Source: an uncultured Agathobacter sp. (lineage in GTDB: Bacteria > Bacillota > Clostridia > Lachnospirales > Lachnospiraceae). From it: a stretch of DNA of 64,000 nucleotides. A model generated the notes under the pieces. That model was given only the letters and a program-made list of their open reading frames with translations. It made no database searches and was not told the origin of the DNA. Position numbers and translations under genes: made by a program. Positions within the stretch are counted from its first letter, which is position 1; every line of letters starts with the position of its first letter. The stretch is taken from assembly GCA_934365945.1 (NCBI GenBank), contig CAKRNE010000011.1, positions 1 to 64,000 on the forward strand, in the 5' to 3' direction. Positions 1-8,940 of the stretch are shown piece by piece.

Positions 1-6
1 GAAATA

Positions 7-54
7 AAAAACGGCTACAAGCCTTGATTTTACTGGCTTTGCAACCGTTTTTTT
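7..54. terminator. Imperfect terminator hairpin, bidirectional
   Basis: An imperfect inverted repeat (AAAAAACGG...AAGCC against GGCTTTGCAACCGTTTTTTT, one bulge) has T-runs on both strands. It could end a gene left of the window or the short minus-strand leader at 67-102. The rest of positions 55-301 holds that leader, its promoter and no recognisable gene. Confidence 0.55.
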
Positions 55-66
55 GCTCTTCAACTG

Positions 67-102
67 TCAAAGATGGGTGTCTGTCAGTTCGATTGATATC
101 AT
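67..102 (-). CDS. Possible 11-codon leader peptide
   Basis: Read on the minus strand, a strong ribosome binding site (GAGGTGA, six bases before ATG) precedes an 11-residue ORF, MISIELTDTHL, which ends just before the hairpin at 7-54. A promoter-like pair lies upstream at 125-152. A short ORF followed by a terminator suggests an attenuator or small-peptide transcript for a gene beyond position 1. The codons show no single-amino-acid run that names a regulated pathway. Function unknown; chance occurrence is possible. Confidence 0.3.
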   Translation of the reverse strand: MISIELTDTHL

Positions 103-124
103 AATTTCTCACCTCATTTCCTAC

Positions 125-152
125 ATTGTATGTGACATCGAATTGCATGCAA
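125..152 (-). promoter_or_regulatory. Candidate promoter for minus-strand leader
   Basis: On the minus strand, TTGCAT (147-152) and TACAAT (125-130) are 16 bases apart, about 20 bases upstream of the leader ribosome binding site. The -35 lies inside a GCATGC-AA-GCATGC palindrome that could be an operator. Confidence 0.35.
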
Positions 153-301
153 GCATGCATCGATGATACCTTTTGACCCTTTAATCATATCATACATCAG
201 ATTCGCAGATTATGCCACAAAAATAAAGCCTGTCCAACTGGAATAATTGTTAAGTCCGTGGTAGAATAAATGCGTTATGCAATGAAAACAGGAGGCAATC
301 C

Positions 302-1582
302 ATGAAACAGGAAAAATTATTTAATTTACTTAAAGCGGCAGTTTCGCCATGCGAGTGCGTGAGGGCTGCAAAGCAGGAGCTTTTGGAAAACGGATTTGAG
401 GAGATAGATTATACAGGAAACTGGAGGCTTGTGCGCGGTGGCAGATATGTCTTAAATCACCATGATACAACCATGTTTGCGTTTACTGTAGGAAGCGGCT
501 ACAGTAAAAAAGATATGGTGCGGATAGCGGCAGCTCACACAGACTACCCATATCTTCGCATAAAGCCAAATCCGGATTTTATGACAAATTCATATGCACA
601 GGTCAATGTAGAGGTGTATGGCGGACCGATTTTAAACACATGGTTTGACAGGCCTCTCGGAGTGGCAGGACGCGTGGCTATAAAGAGTGATGATGTGTTT
701 AACCCACGTATGGTGCTTTACAGGTCAAAAAAGCCTGTCATGATTATTCCAAATCTTGCCATTCATATGAACAGGGATGTGAATAAAGGAGTCGAGATAA
801 ATAATCAGGTGGATCTGATGCCGGTGCTTGATTCAATACCTGGGGATGAAAAGACCACAGATTATTTCCTTAGCTTTCTGGCAAAAGAGCTGTCTGTGGA
901 AAAGAGCGACATCATAGACTTCGAGCTCAATACATTTTGCATGGATGAGCCTTGCTTTGTCGGTGTGAATGATACTATGATTTCATCGCCTAGAATTGAC
1001 AACCAGTCATCCTGCAGGGCACTTCTTGATGCGATAGAGGATGGAAACAGAGCTGATGGAATAAATATCATAGCGCTTTTCGACCATGAGGAGATTGGAA
1101 GCAGCAGTAAGCAGGGCGCTGCCTCTATAATGCTTCACGATATGCTCAGACGCATTTTAAGAAATATGGACCTTACAGAAAACGAGATAGATGAGAGCAT
1201 CTATGATGCCATGCTTTTGTCTGTCGATGTGGCTCATGCGCTTCATCCTAATAAAAAGGAAAAGATGGATATAACAAATAAGCCGGTCATGGGAAAAGGC
1301 TTTTGTATCAAGCAGGCGTGCTCGCAGTCGTATGCTACGGATGCACAGGCTATTGCCATTCTCTGCCAGCTGTGTGATGAAAAGGGCATACCGTACCAGC
1401 GCTTTGTGAACCGCTCGGACAGCCGTGGAGGCAGCACGCTCGGCTCGATTGCAGGCACACTGCTGCCGGTAAAGACGGTGGATATAGGTATACCTATTCT
1501 TGCCATGCACTCAGCCTGTGAGCTGATGGGAGCACGCGACATGAAGGCATTAAGCGACTGTGTGACCGCATTTTTCGGGTAA
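302..1582 (+). CDS. M18 family aminopeptidase
   Basis: Cytosolic zinc aminopeptidase that removes N-terminal residues, often acidic ones, from peptides (family knowledge). The 426 residues fit the family. Seen directly: AAHTD near residue 79 (metal ligands His and Asp), FDHEEIGSSS near 260 (catalytic and bridging Glu), SVDVAHALHPN near 308 and AMHSACELMGARD near 402 (His ligand). The start follows AGGAGG-like purines (ACAGGAGGCAATCC) at normal spacing. It stands alone, with its own promoter region upstream and a separate promoter after its stop. Confidence 0.93.
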   Translation: MKQEKLFNLLKAAVSPCECVRAAKQELLENGFEEIDYTGNWRLVRGGRYVLNHHDTTMFAFTVGSGYSKKDMVRIAAAHTDYPYLRIKPNPDFMTNSYAQVNVEVYGGPILNTWFDRPLGVAGRVAIKSDDVFNPRMVLYRSKKPVMIIPNLAIHMNRDVNKGVEINNQVDLMPVLDSIPGDEKTTDYFLSFLAKELSVEKSDIIDFELNTFCMDEPCFVGVNDTMISSPRIDNQSSCRALLDAIEDGNRADGINIIALFDHEEIGSSSKQGAASIMLHDMLRRILRNMDLTENEIDESIYDAMLLSVDVAHALHPNKKEKMDITNKPVMGKGFCIKQACSQSYATDAQAIAILCQLCDEKGIPYQRFVNRSDSRGGSTLGSIAGTLLPVKTVDIGIPILAMHSACELMGARDMKALSDCVTAFFG

Positions 1583-1622
1583 CAATTGTAATAGGTTATT
1601 GGAAAATATATACAGAAACCTC

Positions 1623-1651
1623 TTGCATAAGTTTGGTTTTCGTGTTAATAT
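1623..1651 (+). promoter_or_regulatory. Promoter for degV
   Basis: TTGCAT at 1623-1628 and TAATAT at 1646-1651 are separated by 17 bases. They sit about 95 bases upstream of the DegV start and downstream of the aminopeptidase stop. Confidence 0.55.
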
Positions 1652-1744
1652 GACGTAGTAATGAAAACTACTTGTTACGGAATGGAATAACTTTTAAAAA
1701 AGTAATTTGAACTCTTATTATCATATAATGCAGGAGGAACAGAT

Positions 1745-2587
1745 ATGTATAAGATTATAATAGATAGCTGTGGTGAGCTCACAGACAGCCTTAAGAAGGA
1801 TGGACATTTTTGCAATGTAGCACTTGAGCTTGATGTTGACGGATACAGGATCCGCGATGATGAGAGCTTTGATCAGCATGATTTCTTAAGAAGAGTCAAG
1901 GAGAGTGTAAAGGGACCAAAGTCGTCATGCCCTTCTCCTGAGGAGTACATGCAGGCATTTGAGGGAGATGCAGACCATGTCTATGTTATCACACTTTCAG
2001 GTAAGCTCAGCGGCTCATATAACAGTGCTGTTTTAGCAGTCAATCTGTACAAAGAGGAGCATGAGGACTCAGGCAAGCAAATATATGTATTCAATTCACG
2101 CTCAGCATCTATCGGCGAGACGCTTATCGGCATGAAGGTGCAGGAGCTCGAGGAGAGTGGACTTTCATTTGATGAGGTTGTAAAGCAGACTGAGGAGTAT
2201 ATTTCTTCCATGAATACCTTCTTTGTGCTTGAGACACTTGACACCTTAAGAAAGGCAGGCCGTCTTAGCAACCTGAAGGCTTTTGTAGCCAGCACTTTAA
2301 ATATAAAGCCTGTCATGGGCTCAACCGATGAGGGCTCAATCCAGCAGCTTGGCCAGGCGCGTGGCATGAAGAGGGCACTTGCCAAGATGGTGGAGGATGT
2401 TGTGGCTGCCACAAAGGACTGTGAGCACAGGATTCTTGCAATTTCACACTGCAACTGTCCGGAGCGTGCGCAGTATGTGAAGGAGTGTCTTGAGAAGCTT
2501 GCCGGATTTAAAAAGATTGTCATTGTGGATACTGCAGGCATTTCAAGCATGTATGCAAATGATGGCGGCATTATTATAGCAGTATAA
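1745..2587 (+). CDS. DegV family fatty-acid-binding protein
   Basis: DegV proteins bind a single fatty acid; in Firmicutes some act as FakB, presenting fatty acids to the FakA kinase (family knowledge). The 280 residues begin with the usual MYKIIIDSCGELT motif. The conserved lipid-site segment ITLSGKLSGSYNSA is near residue 83, and LRKAGRLSNLKAFVAS, the typical R-x-G-R-hydrophobic segment, is near 170. The start has GGAGGAACAGAT before ATG. No fakA is in the window. A second, distant DegV gene lies at 57108. Confidence 0.92.
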   Translation: MYKIIIDSCGELTDSLKKDGHFCNVALELDVDGYRIRDDESFDQHDFLRRVKESVKGPKSSCPSPEEYMQAFEGDADHVYVITLSGKLSGSYNSAVLAVNLYKEEHEDSGKQIYVFNSRSASIGETLIGMKVQELEESGLSFDEVVKQTEEYISSMNTFFVLETLDTLRKAGRLSNLKAFVASTLNIKPVMGSTDEGSIQQLGQARGMKRALAKMVEDVVAATKDCEHRILAISHCNCPERAQYVKECLEKLAGFKKIVIVDTAGISSMYANDGGIIIAV

Positions 2588-2632
2588 CGATATGGTCTTT
2601 ATTTTACCGGCCGGATATATTATAATGATGGC

Positions 2633-3907
2633 ATGGGAAATTTAGATTACACACAGGTTTTAAACAAAATAGAAAATACACGCCGTTTCGGCAATGAGCC
2701 CGGAGTGGTGGTGACAGCACAGGTTATAAGGGTGCTGCAAGAAAAAGGAAAGCAAAAGCGCATAATACCGTATATCCATGTGGCAGGTACCAATGGAAAG
2801 GGGTCAGTATGCGCTTTTCTTTCTAGTATATTAAAAAAAGAACATATGAGAGTAGGCACGTTTGTGTCACCGCATCTGGTGGATTTTGAGGAGCGCATCA
2901 CGGTTGACGGGCATATGATACCTAAGGAGGATGTCACAAGGCTTGGAAACTATCTGCTTGACATAGATTTTGGCATAGGGCTTACGATGTTTGACTACTG
3001 CCTTGCTATGGCTCTTTTGTACTTTGAGGAGCAGCAGTGCGATTATATGGTCATTGAGACGGGGCTTGGCGGCAGGCTTGACTCGACGAATGCAATCGGC
3101 ACACCGCAATGTGCCGTTATTACAAAGATAGGCTACGACCATATGTCTATCCTTGGCAGTGATATAGCGGATATAGCGGCTGAAAAGGCCGGTATCATAA
3201 AGGAAAACGGCACAGTGGTGGTGGAACAGCAGGATAAACGTGCCATGCAGGTAATTGAGCAGGAAGCACAAAAAAAGCATGCAAGGATAATAACTGTGGA
3301 GCAAAGCGATATAGCGCGCTGCAGCGGCTATGCACTGAGGCTTTGCGGTACATTCCAGTGGGAGAATGCAGCGGCGGCAGAGCTTGCGGCGCGGTATGTG
3401 CTCGGAAAGCGCTATAGTGGGCCGGAGTATGAAACTCAAAATGATAGGACAGGCTTGCCGGCGAAGGAAGCAGACTTAAATGACAGGATAAAGAGTGCTC
3501 TTGAAGAGGCTGTGTGGCCTGGGCGCATGGAGATAGTCTCAAAGGAGCCGTTTCTGTTAGTTGACGGAGCACACAACAGCAATGGAGTTGATGCACTCAA
3601 AGAAAGCCTCATGCATATGTATCCGGGGGAGAAATTTTGCTTTTTCATGGGAGTTATGGCGGATAAGGACTATGATGTGATGATACGTGAGATTTTGCCG
3701 CTTGCAGAGGAGTTTTATACGGTGACACCGGATTCTGACAGGGCACTGCAGGCATCAAACCTTGCTGAGTTTATCAGAAAAGAGGGAGTTAAGGCAACAG
3801 AGCTTTCAGGAGTTGATGAGATAGAAAAGCACCTGAAAAGCGATACAAAAAATGTTGCATTTGGCTCATTGTACTTTATTGGGGAGCTAAAACAACAGCG
3901 GATATAA
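2633..3907 (+). CDS. folC: Folylpolyglutamate / dihydrofolate synthase
   Basis: Adds glutamate to folates (and often to dihydropteroate) with ATP in the cytosol. The 424-residue protein shows the Mur-ligase-like P-loop IHVAGTNGKGSV near residue 49, the conserved FVSPHL and ITKIGYDH segments, and the C-terminal VDGAHNSNGV motif. No clear ribosome binding site is visible. Instead TATAAT (2621-2626) lies seven bases before the ATG, so the mRNA might be leaderless or the gene may be read through from degV 45 bases upstream. It ends 24 bases before the first YhgE gene. Confidence 0.92.
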   Translation: MGNLDYTQVLNKIENTRRFGNEPGVVVTAQVIRVLQEKGKQKRIIPYIHVAGTNGKGSVCAFLSSILKKEHMRVGTFVSPHLVDFEERITVDGHMIPKEDVTRLGNYLLDIDFGIGLTMFDYCLAMALLYFEEQQCDYMVIETGLGGRLDSTNAIGTPQCAVITKIGYDHMSILGSDIADIAAEKAGIIKENGTVVVEQQDKRAMQVIEQEAQKKHARIITVEQSDIARCSGYALRLCGTFQWENAAAAELAARYVLGKRYSGPEYETQNDRTGLPAKEADLNDRIKSALEEAVWPGRMEIVSKEPFLLVDGAHNSNGVDALKESLMHMYPGEKFCFFMGVMADKDYDVMIREILPLAEEFYTVTPDSDRALQASNLAEFIRKEGVKATELSGVDEIEKHLKSDTKNVAFGSLYFIGELKQQRI

Positions 3908-3931
3908 ATACCGGATATAAGAGGATGATTT

Positions 3932-6067
3932 ATGGCTGATATTTTAAAAATTTTTAAAAGAGATATGTGCGGCATATTCCGAAATGTGCTTGTACTCATT
4001 ATAGTTATAGGACTGTGCGTGCTGCCGGCGCTGTATGCATGGTTTAATATCTATGCCAACTGGGACCCGTATGGCAACACAGGCAATATCGCAATTGCGG
4101 TAGTAAATCTTGACAAAGGCTGGACGAAGAATGACAGCGAAACTGTCAACATGGGCGATGGTGTGGTAGAGTCATTAAAGCAAAAGGATACTATAGGCTG
4201 GAAGTTTGTCAAATCTGAGGAAAAGGCTATTGAGGGTGTTAAGTCCGGCAGATATTATTCTGCGCTTGTCATAGATGAGCAGTTTACCTACAGCATGTAT
4301 CATGGAGTAGCCGACAATATTGAAAATCCAAAGATTACCTACTATCTCAATGACAAGAAAAACGCTGTTGCGACAAAGATAACGGACAGCGCAGCAAGTG
4401 CTGTTAAATCAAGCATTAATAAGCAGTTTTTAAAGGTGCTTGCAGAGCAGGTGTTTAAGGAGACAAACGTAATATCTGATGACATGAAGGACAGGGATGC
4501 TGTGGGGCAGATGACAGGTAAGCTTGAAGCGGTATCTGAGAGTCTTACACAGTACGATGCCATGATAGATACGTTTATTGACGGAAATAAGGCGTTGTCA
4601 CAGGTATCTAAAGAGACAGGCGAAGCACTGAAGGACGGGCAGGATAAGCTTGCAAAGGGCACAGACAGGCTTGAAGAAAGCAAAAATGATCTGCAGTCCA
4701 CCAGACAGTCCTTTGACAGCTTTAGCGCTGATATCACATCGGCATTAGCAAATGTGAAGAGCTCAATTGATGATATATCAAAGCAGATTACAGATGCAAA
4801 TCTGTCACAGGATGTAAATACATTGCAAAGCGATGTGAAGAATATTAAACAGTCAGCGGATGCATTGAAAGGTAATATTGACACTCTTGAGGATAAGATC
4901 AACAAAATAAAGCCGGATACGGACGATACACATGTCGGCACACTTATTTCCAATATAGAGCTTGTCAAGGAACAGACAAAGAGCATGATAGAAAGCACAC
5001 AGTCTGTGGATTTATCGGGCAAGACACAGAATTCTGTGGAAACACTTAAGAGTGTCATGTCGGCTCTATCATCGACCGCGTCATCGCTTAATGATACATA
5101 TACCTCACAGATAGTGCCGCAGGTGGATGGCATGATAAGCAGTATGTCGTCTGCTCTTGATTCAATGCAGACTACACTTGGCAATCTAAGTCAGACATCG
5201 GGCTCCATGGCGCAGGTGTTTGAAGGAGTGGACAGCACGCTTGATACACTCAATATGAGCATGACTCAGCTTAAGGGTATCATAGAATCAGCATCAGACA
5301 AGATAAATGAGACACTGGATAGGCTTGAAGCAGCCTCAGAGGATGAAAAGGCTGATATCATAGTGAATCTGCTTTCGGGTAATCCGGAAACGCTTGGCAG
5401 CTTCTTTTCAGAGCCGGTGCAGGTATCAGATAATTATATCTACGAGATAGCAAATTATGGCTCAGGAGTAGCACCTTTTTACACCACACTTGCCATATGG
5501 GTGGGCATGACAATACTTGTCTCACTGGTAAAGGTTCACGCAGATGCTAAGGAGCTTAAGGCACTGAAGCCTTCACAGCTTTATTTTGGCAGATACCTGA
5601 CATTTTTTTTACTGTCTCAGATACAGGCATTTATCATTGTGCTCGGAGATTTATATCTGCTTAAAATACAGTGTGTGCATCCGGTTTCATTTATTGTGAC
5701 AGGTGCAGTGACAAGCCTTACATTTTCACTGCTCATATATTCTCTGACCATATCCTTTGGCGATATAGGAAAGGCACTGGCGGTAGTTGTCATGGTGCTT
5801 CAGATTGCAGGAAGCGGTGGCACATATCCGATAGAGGCTCTGCCGTCATTTTTCAGGGCAGTGTATATTTTCTTCCCATTCCCATATGCGATAAATGCGA
5901 TGAGGGAGTGCATAGGAGGTATGTACGAAAACACACTGGGCAAATGTTATGTCACGCTTTTACTTTTCTGTGTAGCATCTTTAGTGATAGGACTTGTGAT
6001 ACGAAAGCCGTTTATCAGGCTCAATCACTTTATAGAGAAACGTATGGAGGATACCGAGCTGCTATAG
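3932..6067 (+). CDS. YhgE/Pip family membrane protein (copy 1)
   Basis: A 711-residue protein of the YhgE/Pip (phage infection protein) family, related to EsaA-type subunits of type VIIb secretion (family knowledge). One membrane helix lies at about residues 16-36, followed by the hallmark LYAWFNIYANWDPYG. A long Ser/Thr/Asp-rich extracytoplasmic region with heptad-like coiled coils spans about 60-500. A C-terminal block of about five helices, similar to ABC-2 transporter permeases, follows IANYGSGVAPFYTTLAIWVG. The paralogue at 6632 has the same layout. The exact substrate or role is unknown. Confidence 0.88.
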   Translation: MADILKIFKRDMCGIFRNVLVLIIVIGLCVLPALYAWFNIYANWDPYGNTGNIAIAVVNLDKGWTKNDSETVNMGDGVVESLKQKDTIGWKFVKSEEKAIEGVKSGRYYSALVIDEQFTYSMYHGVADNIENPKITYYLNDKKNAVATKITDSAASAVKSSINKQFLKVLAEQVFKETNVISDDMKDRDAVGQMTGKLEAVSESLTQYDAMIDTFIDGNKALSQVSKETGEALKDGQDKLAKGTDRLEESKNDLQSTRQSFDSFSADITSALANVKSSIDDISKQITDANLSQDVNTLQSDVKNIKQSADALKGNIDTLEDKINKIKPDTDDTHVGTLISNIELVKEQTKSMIESTQSVDLSGKTQNSVETLKSVMSALSSTASSLNDTYTSQIVPQVDGMISSMSSALDSMQTTLGNLSQTSGSMAQVFEGVDSTLDTLNMSMTQLKGIIESASDKINETLDRLEAASEDEKADIIVNLLSGNPETLGSFFSEPVQVSDNYIYEIANYGSGVAPFYTTLAIWVGMTILVSLVKVHADAKELKALKPSQLYFGRYLTFFLLSQIQAFIIVLGDLYLLKIQCVHPVSFIVTGAVTSLTFSLLIYSLTISFGDIGKALAVVVMVLQIAGSGGTYPIEALPSFFRAVYIFFPFPYAINAMRECIGGMYENTLGKCYVTLLLFCVASLVIGLVIRKPFIRLNHFIEKRMEDTELL

Positions 6068-6152
6068 TTAAATGTACAATTAATAAATCAATAATTGGCA
6101 TATAAATATGGTACTTCTGATGTGCTGTAAGCTGTAAAGCGGGAAGGAAAGT

Positions 6153-6635
6153 ATGCAGGATACATGTAAAAATAATAAAGATATTAAAGTTAATAAAGAC
6201 AATATGAGTAATAATGTAAATGAGCAGCCGCTTTCCGATGATAAGAGACTGCGCGAGATGTACGATAAGCTGGTCGGATATGAAAAGACCATCCACGAGC
6301 AGAATCAAAGGCGGATAAAAATAGGTCTGAGGTGCATATACTTCATTCCTCTTTTTTTCCTTGTTCTGCTAATGATTGTGCCGGACAGCTCAAAAATCAT
6401 TTTTCTCGTGCTGTGGATAGTGAGTCTGTTTGCTATTGCGGTGTATTTAATCGGAGTCGAGTATGTGGACTATAAGCTGCAGGAGAAGCTGAATGATATA
6501 AGTGGCAGCGATACGCAGACGCAGAGTGTGAGTCCTGTCGTACAGATGGATGACATGGTGCAGGAAATAGCCGAAAGAGTGGAGCAGAGACTTGATATGA
6601 TGCATCAAAGTACAGGGGAGGATGCCGAGCAATGA
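6153..6635 (+). CDS. Small two-helix membrane protein between YhgE paralogues
   Basis: No family recognised. The 160 residues contain a polar, Asn/Lys-rich N-terminus, two hydrophobic helices at about residues 68-86 and 90-110 with almost no loop between them, and an acidic C-terminal tail with a predicted amphipathic helix. The start is supported by GGAAGGAAAG just before ATG at 6153. Its stop overlaps the start of the next YhgE gene (ATGA at 6632-6635), which implies translational coupling and a shared complex or function. Confidence 0.75.
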   Translation: MQDTCKNNKDIKVNKDNMSNNVNEQPLSDDKRLREMYDKLVGYEKTIHEQNQRRIKIGLRCIYFIPLFFLVLLMIVPDSSKIIFLVLWIVSLFAIAVYLIGVEYVDYKLQEKLNDISGSDTQTQSVSPVVQMDDMVQEIAERVEQRLDMMHQSTGEDAEQ

Positions 6636-8779
6636 AAAAAATATTTCAAATATATCTGGCTGACTTGAAACGCATATCCACAAATGTGGTTGCTATAGTC
6701 ATTATTATGGGCCTTTGTATCATCCCGGCTTTATATGCATGGTTTAATATTATGTCCAACTGGGACCCTTACGGAGAGGAAGCTACATCACAGATGCATA
6801 TAGCAGTATATTCTGAGGATGAGGGCTTGAGCATCGGTGATTTAAAGTTATGTATGGGAGACAGTGTCATAAAGGGGCTTAAGGAAAACGACGCAATTGG
6901 CTGGATTTTCACAGATAGCAGTAAAGAAGCCTTAGAGGAGGTTTACAGCGGAAAGTGCTATGCTGCCTTTATAGTGCCAAAGGATTTTTCTGCTGATATG
7001 CTCAGTTTCTTAAGCGGTGAGCCGGTCAATCCACAGATAGAGTACTATGAAAACAGCAAGAAAAATGCCATAGCTACAAAGATAACCTCAAAGGTCAAGA
7101 CCACAGTGCAGCAGTCTGTAAACTCTTCAATGGTAAGCACGATTACAGAGATAGCGTCAAAGTCCGGAGAGCTCATAGTGGGATACGGCAAATCAGGCGA
7201 CAACCTGGCCGGGACAGTTGTTGATAAGCTAAAGGATATGGATACGACTCTTTCCACATATGCAGGTATGCTCGATACCTTTGCCATGCTCACGGATTCA
7301 GCAGACAGTCTGATAGGCTCGACACAGTCACTGCTTCCGAGCGTGCAGGGACTTATTGATGGAGGGCAGTCATCGGTAAGCGGCATGCAGTCGTCGGTGC
7401 TCTCGGGGGCACAGACTGCTCAAACCATCACACAGATGGTTGACATAAGCTTATCAAACATAAACAGCCAGCTCGATGTGCTGGAAAACTCCATACAGCT
7501 TTTAAATGCATCGGGAATAGCTGATGCCGATACTTCTGATATCTCTGTTTCCGTGGCCGGCTTTGATACGGTAGAACAGCTTGCAGAGAATACGCTTTCA
7601 GCCATTGAGGGTTTAAAGGGAGTGGATAGCTCGCAGATAGAGGCTGTCAGAAATAATATCCAAAGCATTAAAACACAGATAAAAGACCTTAAGTCCGATA
7701 CTGAATTGACAGCAGATAAGCTGAAGCTTCTTAAGGAGTCAATAAAAGACGATGTGTCAGGTGCAAAGTCTGCAATAGATACACTTAAAAATACATTTGA
7801 CCACAGTGTGTCACCAAATCTCACAGGAGCAGTGTATGATATAGAATATGCACTTATTGAGACACAGTCCATGCTTGGCTCATTGGATGACAGCTTCCCG
7901 GATATACAAAAAGCGCTCGATGATTATTCATCAGTGCTTAAATCCGGAAATGCAGATATCGTAAATACCAGACAGTATGTGCAGCAGATCAGAGATGGTT
8001 TGCAGAATGTTATATCAGGATTTGATAATTTGTCAAATGATGAGCAATTTAATGAGATTGTAAAGCTTCTTCAGACAGATCCGACATTGATTGCACAGTT
8101 TGTGACATCACCGCTGTCTATGGATGAGCAGAAGATATATGAGATATCCACATACGGCTCAGCCATGGCACCGTTTTACACAGTGCTGGCTCTGTGGGTG
8201 GGCGGTCTGATAACTGTTGCACTTGTGAAAACAAAGGTAAAGGACACTGACGATATAAAATCGCTTGGCAAAGTAAACAGTGTACATAAGTTTTTCGGCA
8301 GATATATCACATTTTTCGTGATAGGACAGCTGCAGACTCTTGTGACAGTGCTTGGTGATTTGTTCTTCGTTGGCATACAGTGCAGGCATCCGTTCCTTTT
8401 CTGGTGTGCAAGTGCGCTGACAAGCCTTGTATTCACGCTTCTCATGTACTCGCTCACGGCGGCCTGGGGCAATGTGGGACAGGCTGTAGCAGTAGTCATC
8501 ATGGTCATCCAGGTGGCAGGTGCAGGCGGCACATTCCCGGTTGAGGTGCTGCCACAGGTGTACAGAGCGCTGTATAAGTTCATGCCGTTTAACTATGCCA
8601 TGAATGCCCTAAGAGAGTGCGTTGGCGGCATGTACCGCTTTGATTACGGTAAGGACCTTGCGATTCTTCTTATATTTATAGCTATATCACTGGTGATTGG
8701 CCTGCTGCTCGGACGTCCGTTTGGAAGGCTCAATACAGCAATTGAAAAAAGTAAGAAAAAGTCAGGTCTTATCTTATAA
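6632..8779 (+). CDS. YhgE/Pip family membrane protein (copy 2)
   Basis: A 715-residue paralogue of the gene at 3932: one N-terminal helix, LYAWFNIMSNWDPYGEE, a large Ser/Asp-rich extracellular region of coiled-coil character, and the C-terminal permease-like helices after YGSAMAPFYTVLALWVGG. The two sequences diverge strongly in the middle but agree at both ends, so this is an old duplication. Translationally coupled to the small membrane gene upstream. Probably part of an export or envelope complex; the substrate cannot be read from sequence. Confidence 0.87.
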   Translation: MKKIFQIYLADLKRISTNVVAIVIIMGLCIIPALYAWFNIMSNWDPYGEEATSQMHIAVYSEDEGLSIGDLKLCMGDSVIKGLKENDAIGWIFTDSSKEALEEVYSGKCYAAFIVPKDFSADMLSFLSGEPVNPQIEYYENSKKNAIATKITSKVKTTVQQSVNSSMVSTITEIASKSGELIVGYGKSGDNLAGTVVDKLKDMDTTLSTYAGMLDTFAMLTDSADSLIGSTQSLLPSVQGLIDGGQSSVSGMQSSVLSGAQTAQTITQMVDISLSNINSQLDVLENSIQLLNASGIADADTSDISVSVAGFDTVEQLAENTLSAIEGLKGVDSSQIEAVRNNIQSIKTQIKDLKSDTELTADKLKLLKESIKDDVSGAKSAIDTLKNTFDHSVSPNLTGAVYDIEYALIETQSMLGSLDDSFPDIQKALDDYSSVLKSGNADIVNTRQYVQQIRDGLQNVISGFDNLSNDEQFNEIVKLLQTDPTLIAQFVTSPLSMDEQKIYEISTYGSAMAPFYTVLALWVGGLITVALVKTKVKDTDDIKSLGKVNSVHKFFGRYITFFVIGQLQTLVTVLGDLFFVGIQCRHPFLFWCASALTSLVFTLLMYSLTAAWGNVGQAVAVVIMVIQVAGAGGTFPVEVLPQVYRALYKFMPFNYAMNALRECVGGMYRFDYGKDLAILLIFIAISLVIGLLLGRPFGRLNTAIEKSKKKSGLIL

Positions 8780-8834
8780 TAATAAATAAATCTATATAGA
8801 AACTTAGGTTATGGTTATTATAAAAAAATAGTAC

Positions 8835-8863
8835 TAGACATTTTTTTACTATTGTACTAGAAT
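8835..8863 (+). promoter_or_regulatory. Promoter for ilvE
   Basis: TAGACA (8835-8840) and TAGAAT (8858-8863) with a 17-base, T-rich spacer. The sequence GTACTAGA occurs twice across the promoter (about 8831 and 8854) and could be a direct-repeat operator. No T-box or leader-peptide structure is visible before ilvE. Confidence 0.45.
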
Positions 8864-8940
8864 AAGCATAAATGATAGTAGACCCGATATATGATAACAC
8901 TAGGTTATATCGGATCCGTAAAGAAACGGAGGATATAAAG

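Noticed and set aside
4342..5184. 280-residue minus-strand frame inside the first YhgE gene
   Set aside because: A shadow of a Ser/Asp-rich coding sequence; no start signals and very Ser-rich, as expected for an antisense artefact.
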